From NCBI GenBank assembly GCA_002968845.1, contig PVBG01000017.1:1-64000 (forward strand): a DNA stretch of 64,000 nucleotides. Reading direction: 5' to 3'. Below are positions 17,837 through 27,055 of the stretch, one piece after another. The notes beneath the pieces are model-generated. The model did no database searches, was not told the origin of the DNA, and saw nothing but the letters and a program-made list of their open reading frames with translations. The position numbers and the translations under genes are program-made. How positions within the stretch are numbered: position 1 is the stretch's first letter; each line of letters opens with the position of its first letter. Source of the DNA: Neorhizobium tomejilense (GTDB taxonomy: Bacteria; Pseudomonadota; Alphaproteobacteria; Rhizobiales; Rhizobiaceae).

Positions 17837-19132
17837 ATGAAGATGGAAGTCGGGTCATTGTGGGAGGCGACTACGCCAGCCGCGCCCAAATGTGCAAAGC
17901 TGACGGATGCGATCACCGCCGATGTGGTCGTCGTGGGTGCGGGGTTCCTGGGCCTTTCCTCCGCCCTGCATGCTGCCGAGGCGGGGCTTGACGTGGTTCT
18001 GCTCGAAAGTCACCAGCCCGGCTTCGGGGCATCCGGGCGCAATACCGGCTTCGTGGTTCCAAGCCTCAAGACATCGCTTGGGCCTGCCGAGGTCGTGGCG
18101 GCGCTCGGCGCCGATCATGCGGGACGCTTGCTGAAGCTCGTCGCCGAATCCGGCAAGGCGGTGTTCGACCTGATCGAGCGCCACGAGATCGACTGCGACG
18201 CTGTGCAGAACGGCTGGTTGCAGCCGGCACATTCGCGTGCGGCGGAAGGAGTGCTTCATGGTCGCATGCCGCGGCTGCTCTCGGCGGGCGTCGATGCCGA
18301 ATGGCTCGATCGCGATGCCATGCTGAAGCGTACCGGGCTGCCGTCGCTGCATGGCGGAATCCGCGTGGCTTCCGGCGGGCAGATAACGCCGCTTGCCTAT
18401 GCGCACGGGCTTGCGCGTGCCGCCATATCGGCGGGCGTGCGACTGTTCGGCGACAGTTCCGTGAAGAGCATCGAACCCGATGGGCAGGGTTGGCGCGTGC
18501 GGACTGCGGGTGGCGAGGTTCGCGCCCGCCGCGTGCTCATGGCCACCAATGCGCTGATCGGCAACCTGTTGCCGGAGCTGCGCGCGTCGATCATTCCCGC
18601 CCGCGTTTTCCAGATCGCGACCCAGCCGCTGCCGCTGCCTTTTCGCGAAACCCTGTTGCCGGACATGGCCCCGATTGCCGATACGCGCCGTCATACCTTC
18701 GCATTGCGCTGGTCTCCTGACGGACGGCTGGTGACCGGGGGTATGGTGCCGCCGCTGCCTGGACGAATGGCGTTGGCCCGCAGGCTTTTTGCAAATCGTC
18801 TTCGCCGCATGGTTCCGGATCTCCCGGAAGTCAGAGTGGAATATTCATGGACCGGGATCATTGCCGGTACGCTGGATTTCCTGCCGCGGATGATGCGCAT
18901 TAAACCTGGCATCGACGCGGTGATCGGCTGCAACGGCCGCGGTGTCGCGCTGACGACGGCTCTCGGACGAGAAATTGGTCCCTGGCTTGCCGGACGGATG
19001 GCGGACGCGGACCTGACCTTGCCGCTGACCGCTCCGCGGCCGAATCCCTTCAGCCGCATATCCGGCCTTGGACCGCATCTCATCCTGCCGGTCTGGGAGG
19101 TCCGGGACGCTTTTGAAGCGCGGTTCCGATAG
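17837..19132 (+). CDS. FAD-dependent amino acid oxidase/dehydrogenase (DAO family)
   Basis: 431 residues. The FAD-binding GAGFLGLSSAL (about 34-44) is followed by the ASGRNTGFV signature shared with glycine oxidase, sarcosine oxidase and gamma-glutamylputrescine oxidase proteins. The C-terminal GCNGRGVALTTALGREIG closes the FAD fold. It would oxidatively deaminate an amine or amino acid in the cytoplasm. It follows the regulator by 61 bases and precedes the cupin by 48, in the same orientation. Confidence 0.87.
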   Translation: MKMEVGSLWEATTPAAPKCAKLTDAITADVVVVGAGFLGLSSALHAAEAGLDVVLLESHQPGFGASGRNTGFVVPSLKTSLGPAEVVAALGADHAGRLLKLVAESGKAVFDLIERHEIDCDAVQNGWLQPAHSRAAEGVLHGRMPRLLSAGVDAEWLDRDAMLKRTGLPSLHGGIRVASGGQITPLAYAHGLARAAISAGVRLFGDSSVKSIEPDGQGWRVRTAGGEVRARRVLMATNALIGNLLPELRASIIPARVFQIATQPLPLPFRETLLPDMAPIADTRRHTFALRWSPDGRLVTGGMVPPLPGRMALARRLFANRLRRMVPDLPEVRVEYSWTGIIAGTLDFLPRMMRIKPGIDAVIGCNGRGVALTTALGREIGPWLAGRMADADLTLPLTAPRPNPFSRISGLGPHLILPVWEVRDAFEARFR

Positions 19133-19180
19133 AGCCGCCACACATCTGGAAATCCAATTTTTCAATCAAGGAGTCATGAC

Positions 19181-19561
19181 ATGAGCGAAGAAAGGGTTGG
19201 CGGCAAGATCAAGTGGTCTCGCCAGGAACAGGTCGCGCTGACCTGGGTGCATCCGGGCCAGGAGTTCAGCCACCGGCTGATCACCAAGAAGCTGCACGGC
19301 TCGTCGATTTCCTTCCACATCACAACTTACATGCCGCACTTCGACACCATGGTCGAAGGTGATGGCGTGCATGAGGTGATCCTCTATTGCCTGCATGGCT
19401 GGTCGAAGCAGATCGTCGAGGAGACCGGCGAGGAGCACATCTTCAAGCCCGGCGATGCAATGTACCTGCCCGTCAATTACCGCTATCGCCACATCATCGG
19501 CGAGGCCGGCCTCGTGATCGCCGTCTGCGCCAACCCTTCGAAAGAAGCGGGTGACATGTAA
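19181..19561 (+). CDS. small cupin-domain protein
   Basis: 126 residues, one cupin barrel. Potential metal ligands lie in HVxVxxDxVxE-like order (MPHFDTMVEGDGVHEVIL) and the second motif FKPGDAMYLPVNYRYRHI. AAGGAG precedes ATG 19181. Function unknown. Next to the oxidase and the creatininase-family hydrolase, a role as an isomerase, lyase or lactone-handling step is possible. Confidence 0.8.
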   Translation: MSEERVGGKIKWSRQEQVALTWVHPGQEFSHRLITKKLHGSSISFHITTYMPHFDTMVEGDGVHEVILYCLHGWSKQIVEETGEEHIFKPGDAMYLPVNYRYRHIIGEAGLVIAVCANPSKEAGDM

Positions 19562-19619
19562 TCTCCGTGCGGGCGGGGATAAGCCGCCGCCCGCTACTCC
19601 AGCCGTGAGGGTTCCGGAC

Positions 19620-20510
19620 ATGACAGGCATAGCACCCAGGCATTTTGCGCCGTCTTCATTCATATGGGCCGAATTGACGCGTGCAGAGCTGGCGGCGAAG
19701 CGGGATGCCGGTGCTTTGGTCGTCGTGCCGACCGGTGCGATCGAGCAGCACGGCGACTTCCTTCCCGTGGAGACCGATACGCTCTTGGCGTCCGCCGTCG
19801 CCGAGATGGCAGCAAGTCGCGTGGCCGGCCCGGAGATCGTCGTGGCTCCCGCAGTAGCGGTCGGCTTCTCGCCGCATCATCTCAGCCATCCCGGTACGAT
19901 AAGCCTCCGGCTGGAAACCTATCTTGCCGTTCTTGCCGATACCGCGCGCTCAATCCTCGATTCCGGATTTCCACGCGTTGTCTTCGTCAACGGTCACGGG
20001 GGCAACTCGGCGCCGTTGCGCTCGCTCTGCGCCCAGATGGTGACCGACGGATATGCGGTTGGCATGGTCGATTATTTCGCACCAGGTGAGAGGGACTGGT
20101 TGCCCCTTCTGAAGGGCGCACTGCCGCGCACCGGCCATGCCTGCGAACAGGAGGCGGCGCTGACGATGGCATTGACCTCTCCGGAAGCGAGGGAACGCGT
20201 CCGGCTGGCGATCGAGGGGCTTCCGGCGCGCCTGGTGCAGCCCTGGATCGCGCCAGGTCACACGGACGATCCGATCACTGCGTTCGCGGCCGGCTGGCCG
20301 CCGATCTTCCAGGCCGACGACTGCGGCTATTTCGGCGATCCGGCAAAGGCTACCGTTGAAAATGGGGCCATGATCCTTGAAGCGACGGTTAGAGGGCTGG
20401 CAGCATTTTTGGAAGCATTCGCCCGTACACCGTTGCGGCTGGGAATCGCTCGTGACGCCGCCTCGCCGAGACTTACGCGTGAGATCTCAAACGCAAAACA
20501 AGCAAGCTGA
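19620..20510 (+). CDS. creatininase-family amidohydrolase
   Basis: 296 residues. The zinc-site blocks of the family are present: GAIEQHGDFLPVETDT (Glu, His and Asp ligands), NGHGGNS and TGHACEQEA. Members hydrolyse cyclic or formyl amides (creatinine, FAPy derivatives and others). ATG 19620 with GAGGG upstream is chosen. GTG 19605 is an alternative. It is the last gene of the set and the second ring-amide hydrolase in it, which supports a nitrogen heterocycle as the substrate. Confidence 0.85.
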   Translation: MTGIAPRHFAPSSFIWAELTRAELAAKRDAGALVVVPTGAIEQHGDFLPVETDTLLASAVAEMAASRVAGPEIVVAPAVAVGFSPHHLSHPGTISLRLETYLAVLADTARSILDSGFPRVVFVNGHGGNSAPLRSLCAQMVTDGYAVGMVDYFAPGERDWLPLLKGALPRTGHACEQEAALTMALTSPEARERVRLAIEGLPARLVQPWIAPGHTDDPITAFAAGWPPIFQADDCGYFGDPAKATVENGAMILEATVRGLAAFLEAFARTPLRLGIARDAASPRLTREISNAKQAS

Positions 20511-20609
20511 GCTCGTCGAAGGCTAGCCGCTATGGTAGAGCAGAACAGCGACTATAGAAATGCAAGCACTCTAAAAGTGGACATTGCCAATTAACCCGAC
20601 TAGGCGCCG

Positions 20610-20629
20610 CCGGCGAACGTTCTCGCCGG
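20610..20629. other. stem-loop after the catabolic operon
   Basis: Seven-base perfect arms CCGGCGA / TCGCCGG with a six-base loop, about 100 bases after the creatininase-family stop. It lacks a T-run, so it may be a Rho-dependent end or a structural element. The surrounding 20511-20701 holds no gene I recognise. Confidence 0.4.
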
Positions 20630-20701
20630 TTCGTCCTATCTTCGTTTCGCGGCTGTGCCGCGCACTCGGCGCCTTTACAAACTATCTGATCGAACTGAAG
20701 C

Positions 20702-21286
20702 TCAACGCGGCGGCCTCAGCATCGGGACGAGCGTCGGCGACGAACCGACCTGGATCGCGCCGAGCGGTTCGAAGCCGTAGCGTCGGTAGAATGGAATGTT
20801 ACGCGGGTTAGAGGACTCCAAATAGGCTGGCGCGTGGTCTTGATCGCACCGTGCGAGCGCGTACGCCATCAAGGCGTCGCCGTGACCTTCGCCTTGATGC
20901 GCCGGGTCGACGCCGATCAGGGGCAGGTACCAATGTGGGTCGGTCGGGTGGTAGGCGGCCATCTGTTCGAATATGGCCGTGGTTTCGGGGGTAAGAGAGC
21001 GCGCAACCGTGCTCTCGAGCACCGCACCAAGCCCTTCCTCGTCGGAATGGACCCCGGGCGATAGCCACAGCGCCGTCCCGGCATAACCGTCGGTGCAAAA
21101 GGCAGTTCCGTTAGAGAATGCGCTGCTCCCGAACGCCCGGATCATTCGCGGCATGGCCGCAAGGTACTGGTGTGCATGCGGCCAGGTCCATCGCGCCATA
21201 GGATCCGCAGCAAACGCCAGCATGACCGTTTCGACCGCCAGATCTTCCTCGGCCGCGGCCATAACTCTCACTGTTGGAGATTTCAT
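20702..21286 (-). CDS. GNAT-family N-acetyltransferase
   Basis: 194 residues. The acetyl-CoA binding motif A reads LPLIGVDPAHQGEGHGDALM, and the late NIPFYRRYGFE block is typical. GGAGGGC precedes ATG 21286. It stands alone between two differently oriented regions, and the acceptor is unknown. Bases 21287-21478 on its upstream side hold nothing recognisable. Confidence 0.85.
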   Translation of the reverse strand: MKSPTVRVMAAAEEDLAVETVMLAFAADPMARWTWPHAHQYLAAMPRMIRAFGSSAFSNGTAFCTDGYAGTALWLSPGVHSDEEGLGAVLESTVARSLTPETTAIFEQMAAYHPTDPHWYLPLIGVDPAHQGEGHGDALMAYALARCDQDHAPAYLESSNPRNIPFYRRYGFEPLGAIQVGSSPTLVPMLRPPR

Positions 21287-21478
21287 AATGCCCTCCTGAC
21301 GTAGGTGGTCCGACGCAGCGACCGGGTCCGTTCTTAGCTACGCATCGTAACGCGGACGGCGTGGGAGCGATACCGGTTGCTGCTAGCTAAGAACGCGTTG
21401 AACTGTTAGCCACATGCTGCGGAGCCCCGAAATGCCAACTGCGTGTACCGGTCTTGCGGGAGAACAAGGCTAAGGTTT

Positions 21479-22369
21479 TCATTCTGGTTCGAGCTTACGG
21501 GTATGGATTTCCGCCAGAGCAAGCCCAGCTTCGCCGGCGACCGAATAGATCAGGTAACGCCTTCCATCTTCTTCGTAGACCGCTGGATCGCGAAGTTGCC
21601 TAACAGGTTCATCCGCAGGACCAATCACTGATGGTTCGATGGGAAGTCGTCCGCCTTCCCAATCCCGCTCTGGCCCAAGTAAGATTCTTGAGGGTCCTTC
21701 CCGCCATGTCAACCATTCACCGTCGAGCCGCACTTGTGCGTACAGCAGGCACTCAGGGGCATCGCCTCGATTGCTATAGACCACGTGAAGGACATTGTTT
21801 TCTATCCATACTGCGGAATGACGCATATGACGCGTAAACAGCATAGGCCCAGCACTAAATCCAGAAATGCCGTCAGATGACCGGTAAATCTGCCCTGGCA
21901 TCGTAATCGCGTATACCCAAGGACCGTGAGTGAATAACCGGGCGTACGGGTTCATCAGATTGTCAGGTTGGGCTGTGAAGTGGATGCCATCAGGCGATAT
22001 CGCCAAGCGTGTAAATTGGTTCTTGATCTCGTCGCCGCCGTGAAAAAACATGCGGAATTGCTTCTTTTCATGATCGATGACGATCTCCGGGGACGCCAAA
22101 TGGTGGGTGAAACCGGATTTCGAAAGCGGAAGTGTTCCCTCCTCGTAGATAATCCACGGGCCTGTCAGACGATCTGCATATGCAAGGCGGATATGATCTC
22201 CTCGATGATGGGCAAAATAGAGATAGTAACGTCCAAGGGGGCGCTCTACCCAAGAAGGGACCCTGATCAGGCTCGGTCCATTGATGTTAGTCCCGATCCG
22301 CGGCGACATGGCGGGCACGATGATGGGTCGGTCCAGAAGCCGCACCGCAACGAGTTCATTGTTCTCCAC
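21479..22369 (-). CDS. GH43-like five-bladed propeller protein, putative glycosidase
   Basis: 296 residues with repeated propeller-like strands such as YYLYFAHHRGDHIRLAYADRLTGPW, FRMFFHGG and YLIYSVAGEAGLALAEI, as in GH43/GH32-type beta-propellers. No signal peptide is seen, so it is probably cytoplasmic. I cannot assign the three catalytic acids with confidence. The start is GTG 22369, seven bases after GGAGG. No transporter or regulator adjoins it. Confidence 0.6.
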   Translation of the reverse strand: MENNELVAVRLLDRPIIVPAMSPRIGTNINGPSLIRVPSWVERPLGRYYLYFAHHRGDHIRLAYADRLTGPWIIYEEGTLPLSKSGFTHHLASPEIVIDHEKKQFRMFFHGGDEIKNQFTRLAISPDGIHFTAQPDNLMNPYARLFTHGPWVYAITMPGQIYRSSDGISGFSAGPMLFTRHMRHSAVWIENNVLHVVYSNRGDAPECLLYAQVRLDGEWLTWREGPSRILLGPERDWEGGRLPIEPSVIGPADEPVRQLRDPAVYEEDGRRYLIYSVAGEAGLALAEIHTRKLEPE

Positions 22370-22829
22370 GTCTTGCCTCCCAGTCTCGCGGTCAGGTTAC
22401 CGGCTCCCGGTTCGGAGTAAACAGCCTTAGTGAGTGAAACATCTTTCTCAAATCGGCAACGCTGAGAGCTACCTCACCGGCGACATAGCGGGACTCGAAT
22501 CCGGATCTTTCTGTCTTCGCGAAAACACTCTTGGCATATTGCTGCCTTCTCGAAGCTACCTGGCGTTCGTAAGGTTGAGGTGTCGTAGACGACGGCAGAC
22601 TCGGGAGGATGCCAAGAGCGAACGGAACCTGTCGGTGAAGGAGATACCCAGAACTTAAAGAGCTGCGAGCGACACTTCGTTCGCAAAACGTATTTCTGCA
22701 GAAGACCGATGGTCATGCCGACAATCCAGAAGCCGCGCTGGAAGAAATCAGCTGAAAGCACCATCCAGATAAACAACCTGGCTGTCCTGTTGTTCAATCG
22801 TGCAGACGCATCATCTTGAGGAGGACGTG
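22370..22829. other. intergenic region without a recognised gene
   Basis: 460 bases between divergent genes. Short open frames exist on both strands, but none shows family motifs or a credible ribosome site. It presumably holds the promoter of the binding-protein gene at 22830. Confidence 0.5.
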
Positions 22830-23837
22830 ATGATTTCGAAAATGTTGAGAAGCTTTGCCATGGCCAGCCTGGCCATCGGTCTGGCGACTGTTGCCCATGC
22901 TCAACAACCCTGGGAGGACGTTGTCCAGGCGGCGAAGAAGGAAGGAACTGTCACGCTCTACACGTCGCAGGTCGGCGTTCCTCAGCTTGACGAGATCTTG
23001 TCTGCATTCACGGACGAATACGGGATCAAGGCGCTGAAGCTCGAACTTCGAGGGAGTGAGTTATTTGAGAAACTGCGTCTCGAACTGGCGACCAACCGAG
23101 GTGTCGCGGACATGTCCTTCAGCGGAGGTTCCGTGTCGCTCGAGGCGATGGGCGTGCTCGATAAACACGGTGCCATACCCAATGCAACTCGGCTAGCGCC
23201 CGACTTTGCAGGAAGCGAGCTGAGGCTGCCGATCTTTTCGCAAAGCATGGGTATCGTGGTCAATGCTTCAATGCCGAAGGAGAAACGCCCGAAAAGCTGG
23301 GCGGATCTCGCGGATCCTGCTTGGAAGGGCAAGATCCTATCCGACGATTTTCGCTCCGTTGGAGGCGGCGGCCTGTTTTTTGCGGTAACCTACGACAAAC
23401 TCGGCGAGGATTATCAAAAGCGCCTTGCTGAAAACAAGCCCGCCTTCACTCGTGAAATTCGAGACAGCCCTCGTCGTGTCGCGCGCGGGGAGTACCCGAT
23501 CTACATTCCCTTCATTCTGCCCGATACGCTGCTGAACAAGGGTTTGCCTCTTGAAGTCATTCTTCCGTCCGAGGGTCTTGTTTATGGCAACTTCGATGGA
23601 GCCGTTGTCAAGAACGCGCCACATCCCAATGCTGCCCGGGTGCTCTTGAATTTCTTCCTCTCTGATAAAGCCCAACTCATTTATGCAGGTTCCGCACGGC
23701 GCCCGACGGTTACCGGTCTTGAGGATCGGTATCCTCCTAACGTCAAAGATTTTTTGCAAGCTCCGTTGCTCGGCACGCAGGAGGACGCAACGGTTCGAGC
23801 CGAAATGCTCAAGCGTGCGACAGTAATGTACAAGTGA
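22830..23837 (+). CDS. ABC transporter substrate-binding protein (Fe3+/polyamine-type, family 1/6)
   Basis: 335 residues. A signal peptide (about 1-24, ends VAHAQ) precedes an extracellular solute-binding domain of the FbpA/PotD class (TVTLYTSQVG, WADLADPAWKGKI). GAGGAGG lies before ATG 22830. No permease or ATPase gene adjoins it, so it is an orphan receptor here and must use a transporter encoded elsewhere, or be a remnant of a system. It is followed after ten bases by the M28-like gene. Confidence 0.85.
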   Translation: MISKMLRSFAMASLAIGLATVAHAQQPWEDVVQAAKKEGTVTLYTSQVGVPQLDEILSAFTDEYGIKALKLELRGSELFEKLRLELATNRGVADMSFSGGSVSLEAMGVLDKHGAIPNATRLAPDFAGSELRLPIFSQSMGIVVNASMPKEKRPKSWADLADPAWKGKILSDDFRSVGGGGLFFAVTYDKLGEDYQKRLAENKPAFTREIRDSPRRVARGEYPIYIPFILPDTLLNKGLPLEVILPSEGLVYGNFDGAVVKNAPHPNAARVLLNFFLSDKAQLIYAGSARRPTVTGLEDRYPPNVKDFLQAPLLGTQEDATVRAEMLKRATVMYK

Positions 23838-23847
23838 GGCAGCGCGA

Positions 23848-25053
23848 GTGATGTTGGATGGCAATCGCTTGTGGGATGATCTTCTCATCCACGCCGGCTT
23901 TGGGGACAAGGCGGCCGGCAGTGCTGGGGATCACGCCACGGCAAGCTGGATCGCCGGCGAGCTTTCCAAGGCTGGATATCAGCTGGAGACGATACCCGTT
24001 CCTGTGCCGACATTTCGGCCGCGTCGATGTGAGCTGGTAGGCCAGGGTTCCTCGGTTGAGGTCTACCCTCAGCCCGTTGTTTTCCCAACACCGGATCATG
24101 GCGTGGAGGGGCGATTGGCGATGGTTCATAGCCTTTCTGACGCACAAAGAGCGGCAGGCTGCATTGCCGTCATTCTGCTGCCCTATGGTCGTCATGCCGC
24201 GATCTGGACGTCAGTCGTTGGACCACTCTTGGAAGCGGTTACAAAAGCCGACGCTCTGGCTGCAATCATTCTGCCGTTCGGCCCGACCGGCGAGATTGTC
24301 GGCCTGAACTCTTATGCGGACCGGACGTTCGTTCCGTTGCCCGTGGCCATTGGCCGTCCGCTTGATTTGCCTTGCTACGCGGCGATGGCTTCTGCCGGAC
24401 AACCTGTAAGGCTCTACCTAACTGGAGACGTGGAAACAGGCGATAGTCCAACGTTGGTTGCGCGGATGGCTCGTGGCGATCGATGGATTGTGTTGTCCAC
24501 TCCTCGATCTGGTTTCTTCACATGCTCGGTCGAACGCGGCACTGGTACGGCAGGTTTTCTTGAGATCGCGCGGTGGCTGCCAAGAGCGTTTCCCGCGCAC
24601 TCCTTGTTCTTGATGAACAGCGGAGCCCATGAGCTGAGGTTTGCAGGGACTCACGCGGTGTTAGACTTGGCGCCCGCACCCGATAAGACAGATGTTTGGG
24701 CACATTTTGGCGCGGGATTAGCGTCTCGCGCTCGAACAGAAATTCGTGGTGGTCGAATGCTTGACGTTGCGGATTTCAACCGCATTTGCATGGTGACGCC
24801 CGCTTTGCACGAAGCGGCAGAGGCAGCTTTTGCCGGTTTGCCAGGATTGGACGATCCGCAGCGCGTATTATCGGAAGCGGGTGAATTATCCACGATCGTA
24901 CAGAAAGGCTACAAGAAGGCTTTCGCCTGCCTAGGGGTCAACTGGAGCTGCCATACCAGGCTCGATCTTCCGACGGAGGTTTCACGGAGCCTACTCGAGC
25001 CGGTGATCGAAGCGCACCGTCGCTTGATAGAGGTCTCTGTTCACAGCAAGTGA
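23848..25053 (+). CDS. M28-peptidase-like protein with altered metal site
   Basis: 401 residues, starting at GTG 23848 (ATG 23851 follows at once). The fold matches M28 aminopeptidases: a PA-like insert (about 60-190), then a C-terminal catalytic-like domain. The usual zinc ligands look replaced. The HxD loop reads STPRSG (217-222), ADDNxSG reads VERGTGTAG (228-236), and the EE loop reads SGAHEL (258-263). It may have lost peptidase activity or use another chemistry. It is co-directional with, and ten bases after, the orphan binding-protein gene. Confidence 0.65.
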   Translation: MMLDGNRLWDDLLIHAGFGDKAAGSAGDHATASWIAGELSKAGYQLETIPVPVPTFRPRRCELVGQGSSVEVYPQPVVFPTPDHGVEGRLAMVHSLSDAQRAAGCIAVILLPYGRHAAIWTSVVGPLLEAVTKADALAAIILPFGPTGEIVGLNSYADRTFVPLPVAIGRPLDLPCYAAMASAGQPVRLYLTGDVETGDSPTLVARMARGDRWIVLSTPRSGFFTCSVERGTGTAGFLEIARWLPRAFPAHSLFLMNSGAHELRFAGTHAVLDLAPAPDKTDVWAHFGAGLASRARTEIRGGRMLDVADFNRICMVTPALHEAAEAAFAGLPGLDDPQRVLSEAGELSTIVQKGYKKAFACLGVNWSCHTRLDLPTEVSRSLLEPVIEAHRRLIEVSVHSK

Positions 25054-25244
25054 TCGAGTACTATATCTTCTCGCTCGATGTTCCTTTTAAGCGCGATCCA
25101 TTCTCCCCCTAGCATCCCTGGCTGGCGGGATGCCCGAGCGCTCATCATTGAGATTGCATGTGAATCGGACTGGGGTCCCGGTGCCGATCGCCGGGTTAAA
25201 TAATTGTTATTGCTCAAGTAACCGGGGTCATTGCATGATGCTGT

Positions 25245-25385
25245 TCACAGCTTGGCTGCAGGCACATCGGCGGCCACCAGTGCACGCAGCCGGGTGCGTT
25301 CGGTTTCGCGGATGTGGTCTTCGACCGCTTGAGCATCGTGGTCATTGTAAGCAATGCCTCGCGTGGGGTCAGGATAAAAACGTGG
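25245..25385 (-). pseudogene. short coding remnant, about 46 codons, no start
   Basis: On the minus strand an open stretch reads like protein (AYNDHDAQAVEDHIRETERT... ending VPAAKL and a stop) without a start codon or ribosome site. The helix resembles the beginning of SnoaL/DUF4440-type proteins, only weakly. The rest of 25054-25483 holds no gene, only the stem-loop at 25419-25455. Confidence 0.35.
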
Positions 25386-25418
25386 CCGGGGGTGAATTTA
25401 ACCCGCGCACGCTTCCTG

Positions 25419-25455
25419 CCAATCGCACCTGAAACTCAGTTTAGGGTGCGATTGG
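25419..25455 (-). terminator. stem-loop downstream of the BCCT transporter gene
   Basis: Perfect 11-base arms CCAATCGCACC / GGTGCGATTGG with an inner AAACT/AGTTT pairing, 29 bases past the stop at 25484. A strict T-run is lacking on the minus strand. A terminator or mRNA-stabilising hairpin is likely. Confidence 0.65.
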
Positions 25456-25483
25456 TTGGTTGCTTGGGTGACAACGCGGTGAC

Positions 25484-27055
25484 CTACTGAGCCGCGAGTG
25501 CTTCGCCTAAAGGCGGGCCTTCGGGCAGGGGTGGGGCCAGTTTGCTGCGCCCTTCGAGGTCGTCCAACAGCGCGATCCACAGGGAGATGCACAACCCGAC
25601 CATAACGACGAGGAAGGGTGCTGCCGCGATGATCGACGCGGTCTGCAGGCCTTGCAAACCTCCCATCACCAGTAGCACGCAGGCCGACGCGCCGGCAAGG
25701 ACGCCCCAGAGGACGACGACGCCACGTGCAGGCTCAGGTGCGCCGTGAGACGACAGCATGCCCATCACAATCGAGGCGGCATCCGCTCCCGAGATGAAGA
25801 AGATCGCAACAAGGAATATCGCGAGGAACGAAGTGACCGCAGTTCCCGGATATTGTTCGAGTAGCGCAAACAGTGAGATGGCGGCACCCTGATTGTTGAC
25901 CGCCTCGACAAGCCCCCCAGCCCCCATCAGTTCCGAATGCAGCGCCGTACCACCCATGATGGTGAACCAAAGGAAGGTCACGCCGCTCGGAATGAGCAGA
26001 ACACCAATGACAAATTCGCGGATGGTGCGCCCTTTTGAGATGCGCGCGATAAAGACGCCGACGAAGGGCGCCCAGGACACCCACCAGGCCCAGTAGAAGA
26101 TCGTCCAACTCCCCAGCCACTTGCCGTCGCTGAAGGCGGCGGTGCGGAACGACATTGTGACGAGATCGGCCAGGTAGTCGCCGAGCGCTTCGGTGAAGGT
26201 GTTGAGGATGAAGATGGTCGGTCCAACGATGGCCAGGAACACCAGCAACGCGGCGGCGACCACCATATTCATGTTGCTCAGGAATTGTACGCCCCTGCCC
26301 ACGCCGGACACTGCCGACAGGATAAACAGCATCGACAGCACCGCGATGATCGCAAGGGCAATGCCTGTCCCTTCACCAGTCCCCCAGAGGAAATTCAGAC
26401 CGCTGTTGATCTGCTGTGCACCAAGTCCAAGCGACGTCGCCGTGCCGAACAGTGTGGCGATGACGGCGAGAATATCAATCGTTTTACCGATCGGTCCATT
26501 CACCGCCTTGCCCAGCAGGGGGGTGAACGCGCTTGAAATCAGGATGGGCAAGCCCTTGCGATAGGTAAAGTAGGCGATTGCCAGACCGACAATCGCATAG
26601 ATGGCCCAAGGGTGCAGGGCCCAGTGAAAATAGGAATATTTCATCGCAAGCAGAGCGGCTTCCTTGGATTGCGCGACCGCCAGCCCGTGAGGCGGGGCGC
26701 CAAAATGGAAAACCGGCTCGGCAACGCCCCAGAACATCAGGCCGATGCCCATGCCGACACTGAACATCATGCATACCCATGAAACCGTCCGGAATTCCGG
26801 AAGCTCGTCATCAGCCCCAAGCCTGATCTTGCCAAAACGGCTGATAGCCAGGAAGCCGGCAAAGACCAGGAACAACGCGGTCGAGACAACAAAGCCCCAT
26901 CCGAAACCGTTGATGATCGCCGAAAGCGTGGCCTGGGTGACCGAGGCGAGGCTATCGGGGGCCAATGCTCCCCATGAGATGAACCCGGCTGTTATCGCTA
27001 GGGCCGGCCAGAATACCGCCGGATCTATGCTTCGCAGTCTGTCTGTAGTCGACAT
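25484..27055 (-). CDS. BCCT-family betaine/carnitine/choline transporter
   Basis: 523 residues with about 12 membrane helices. The family core is clear: GMGIGLMFWGVAEPVFHF (about 100-117) and the conserved WAWWVSWAPFVGVFIARIS near residue 325. It is a Na+- or H+-coupled carrier for quaternary ammonium compounds, used for osmoprotection or as carbon and nitrogen source. GGAGGGATAAAGC precedes ATG 27055. No quaternary-amine catabolic gene adjoins it. Confidence 0.93.
   Translation of the reverse strand: MSTTDRLRSIDPAVFWPALAITAGFISWGALAPDSLASVTQATLSAIINGFGWGFVVSTALFLVFAGFLAISRFGKIRLGADDELPEFRTVSWVCMMFSVGMGIGLMFWGVAEPVFHFGAPPHGLAVAQSKEAALLAMKYSYFHWALHPWAIYAIVGLAIAYFTYRKGLPILISSAFTPLLGKAVNGPIGKTIDILAVIATLFGTATSLGLGAQQINSGLNFLWGTGEGTGIALAIIAVLSMLFILSAVSGVGRGVQFLSNMNMVVAAALLVFLAIVGPTIFILNTFTEALGDYLADLVTMSFRTAAFSDGKWLGSWTIFYWAWWVSWAPFVGVFIARISKGRTIREFVIGVLLIPSGVTFLWFTIMGGTALHSELMGAGGLVEAVNNQGAAISLFALLEQYPGTAVTSFLAIFLVAIFFISGADAASIVMGMLSSHGAPEPARGVVVLWGVLAGASACVLLVMGGLQGLQTASIIAAAPFLVVMVGLCISLWIALLDDLEGRSKLAPPLPEGPPLGEALAAQ

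Noticed and set aside
22370..22829. Possible transposase remnant before the orphan receptor
   Set aside because: Short frames on either strand show no DDE or HTH motif and no flanking repeats.
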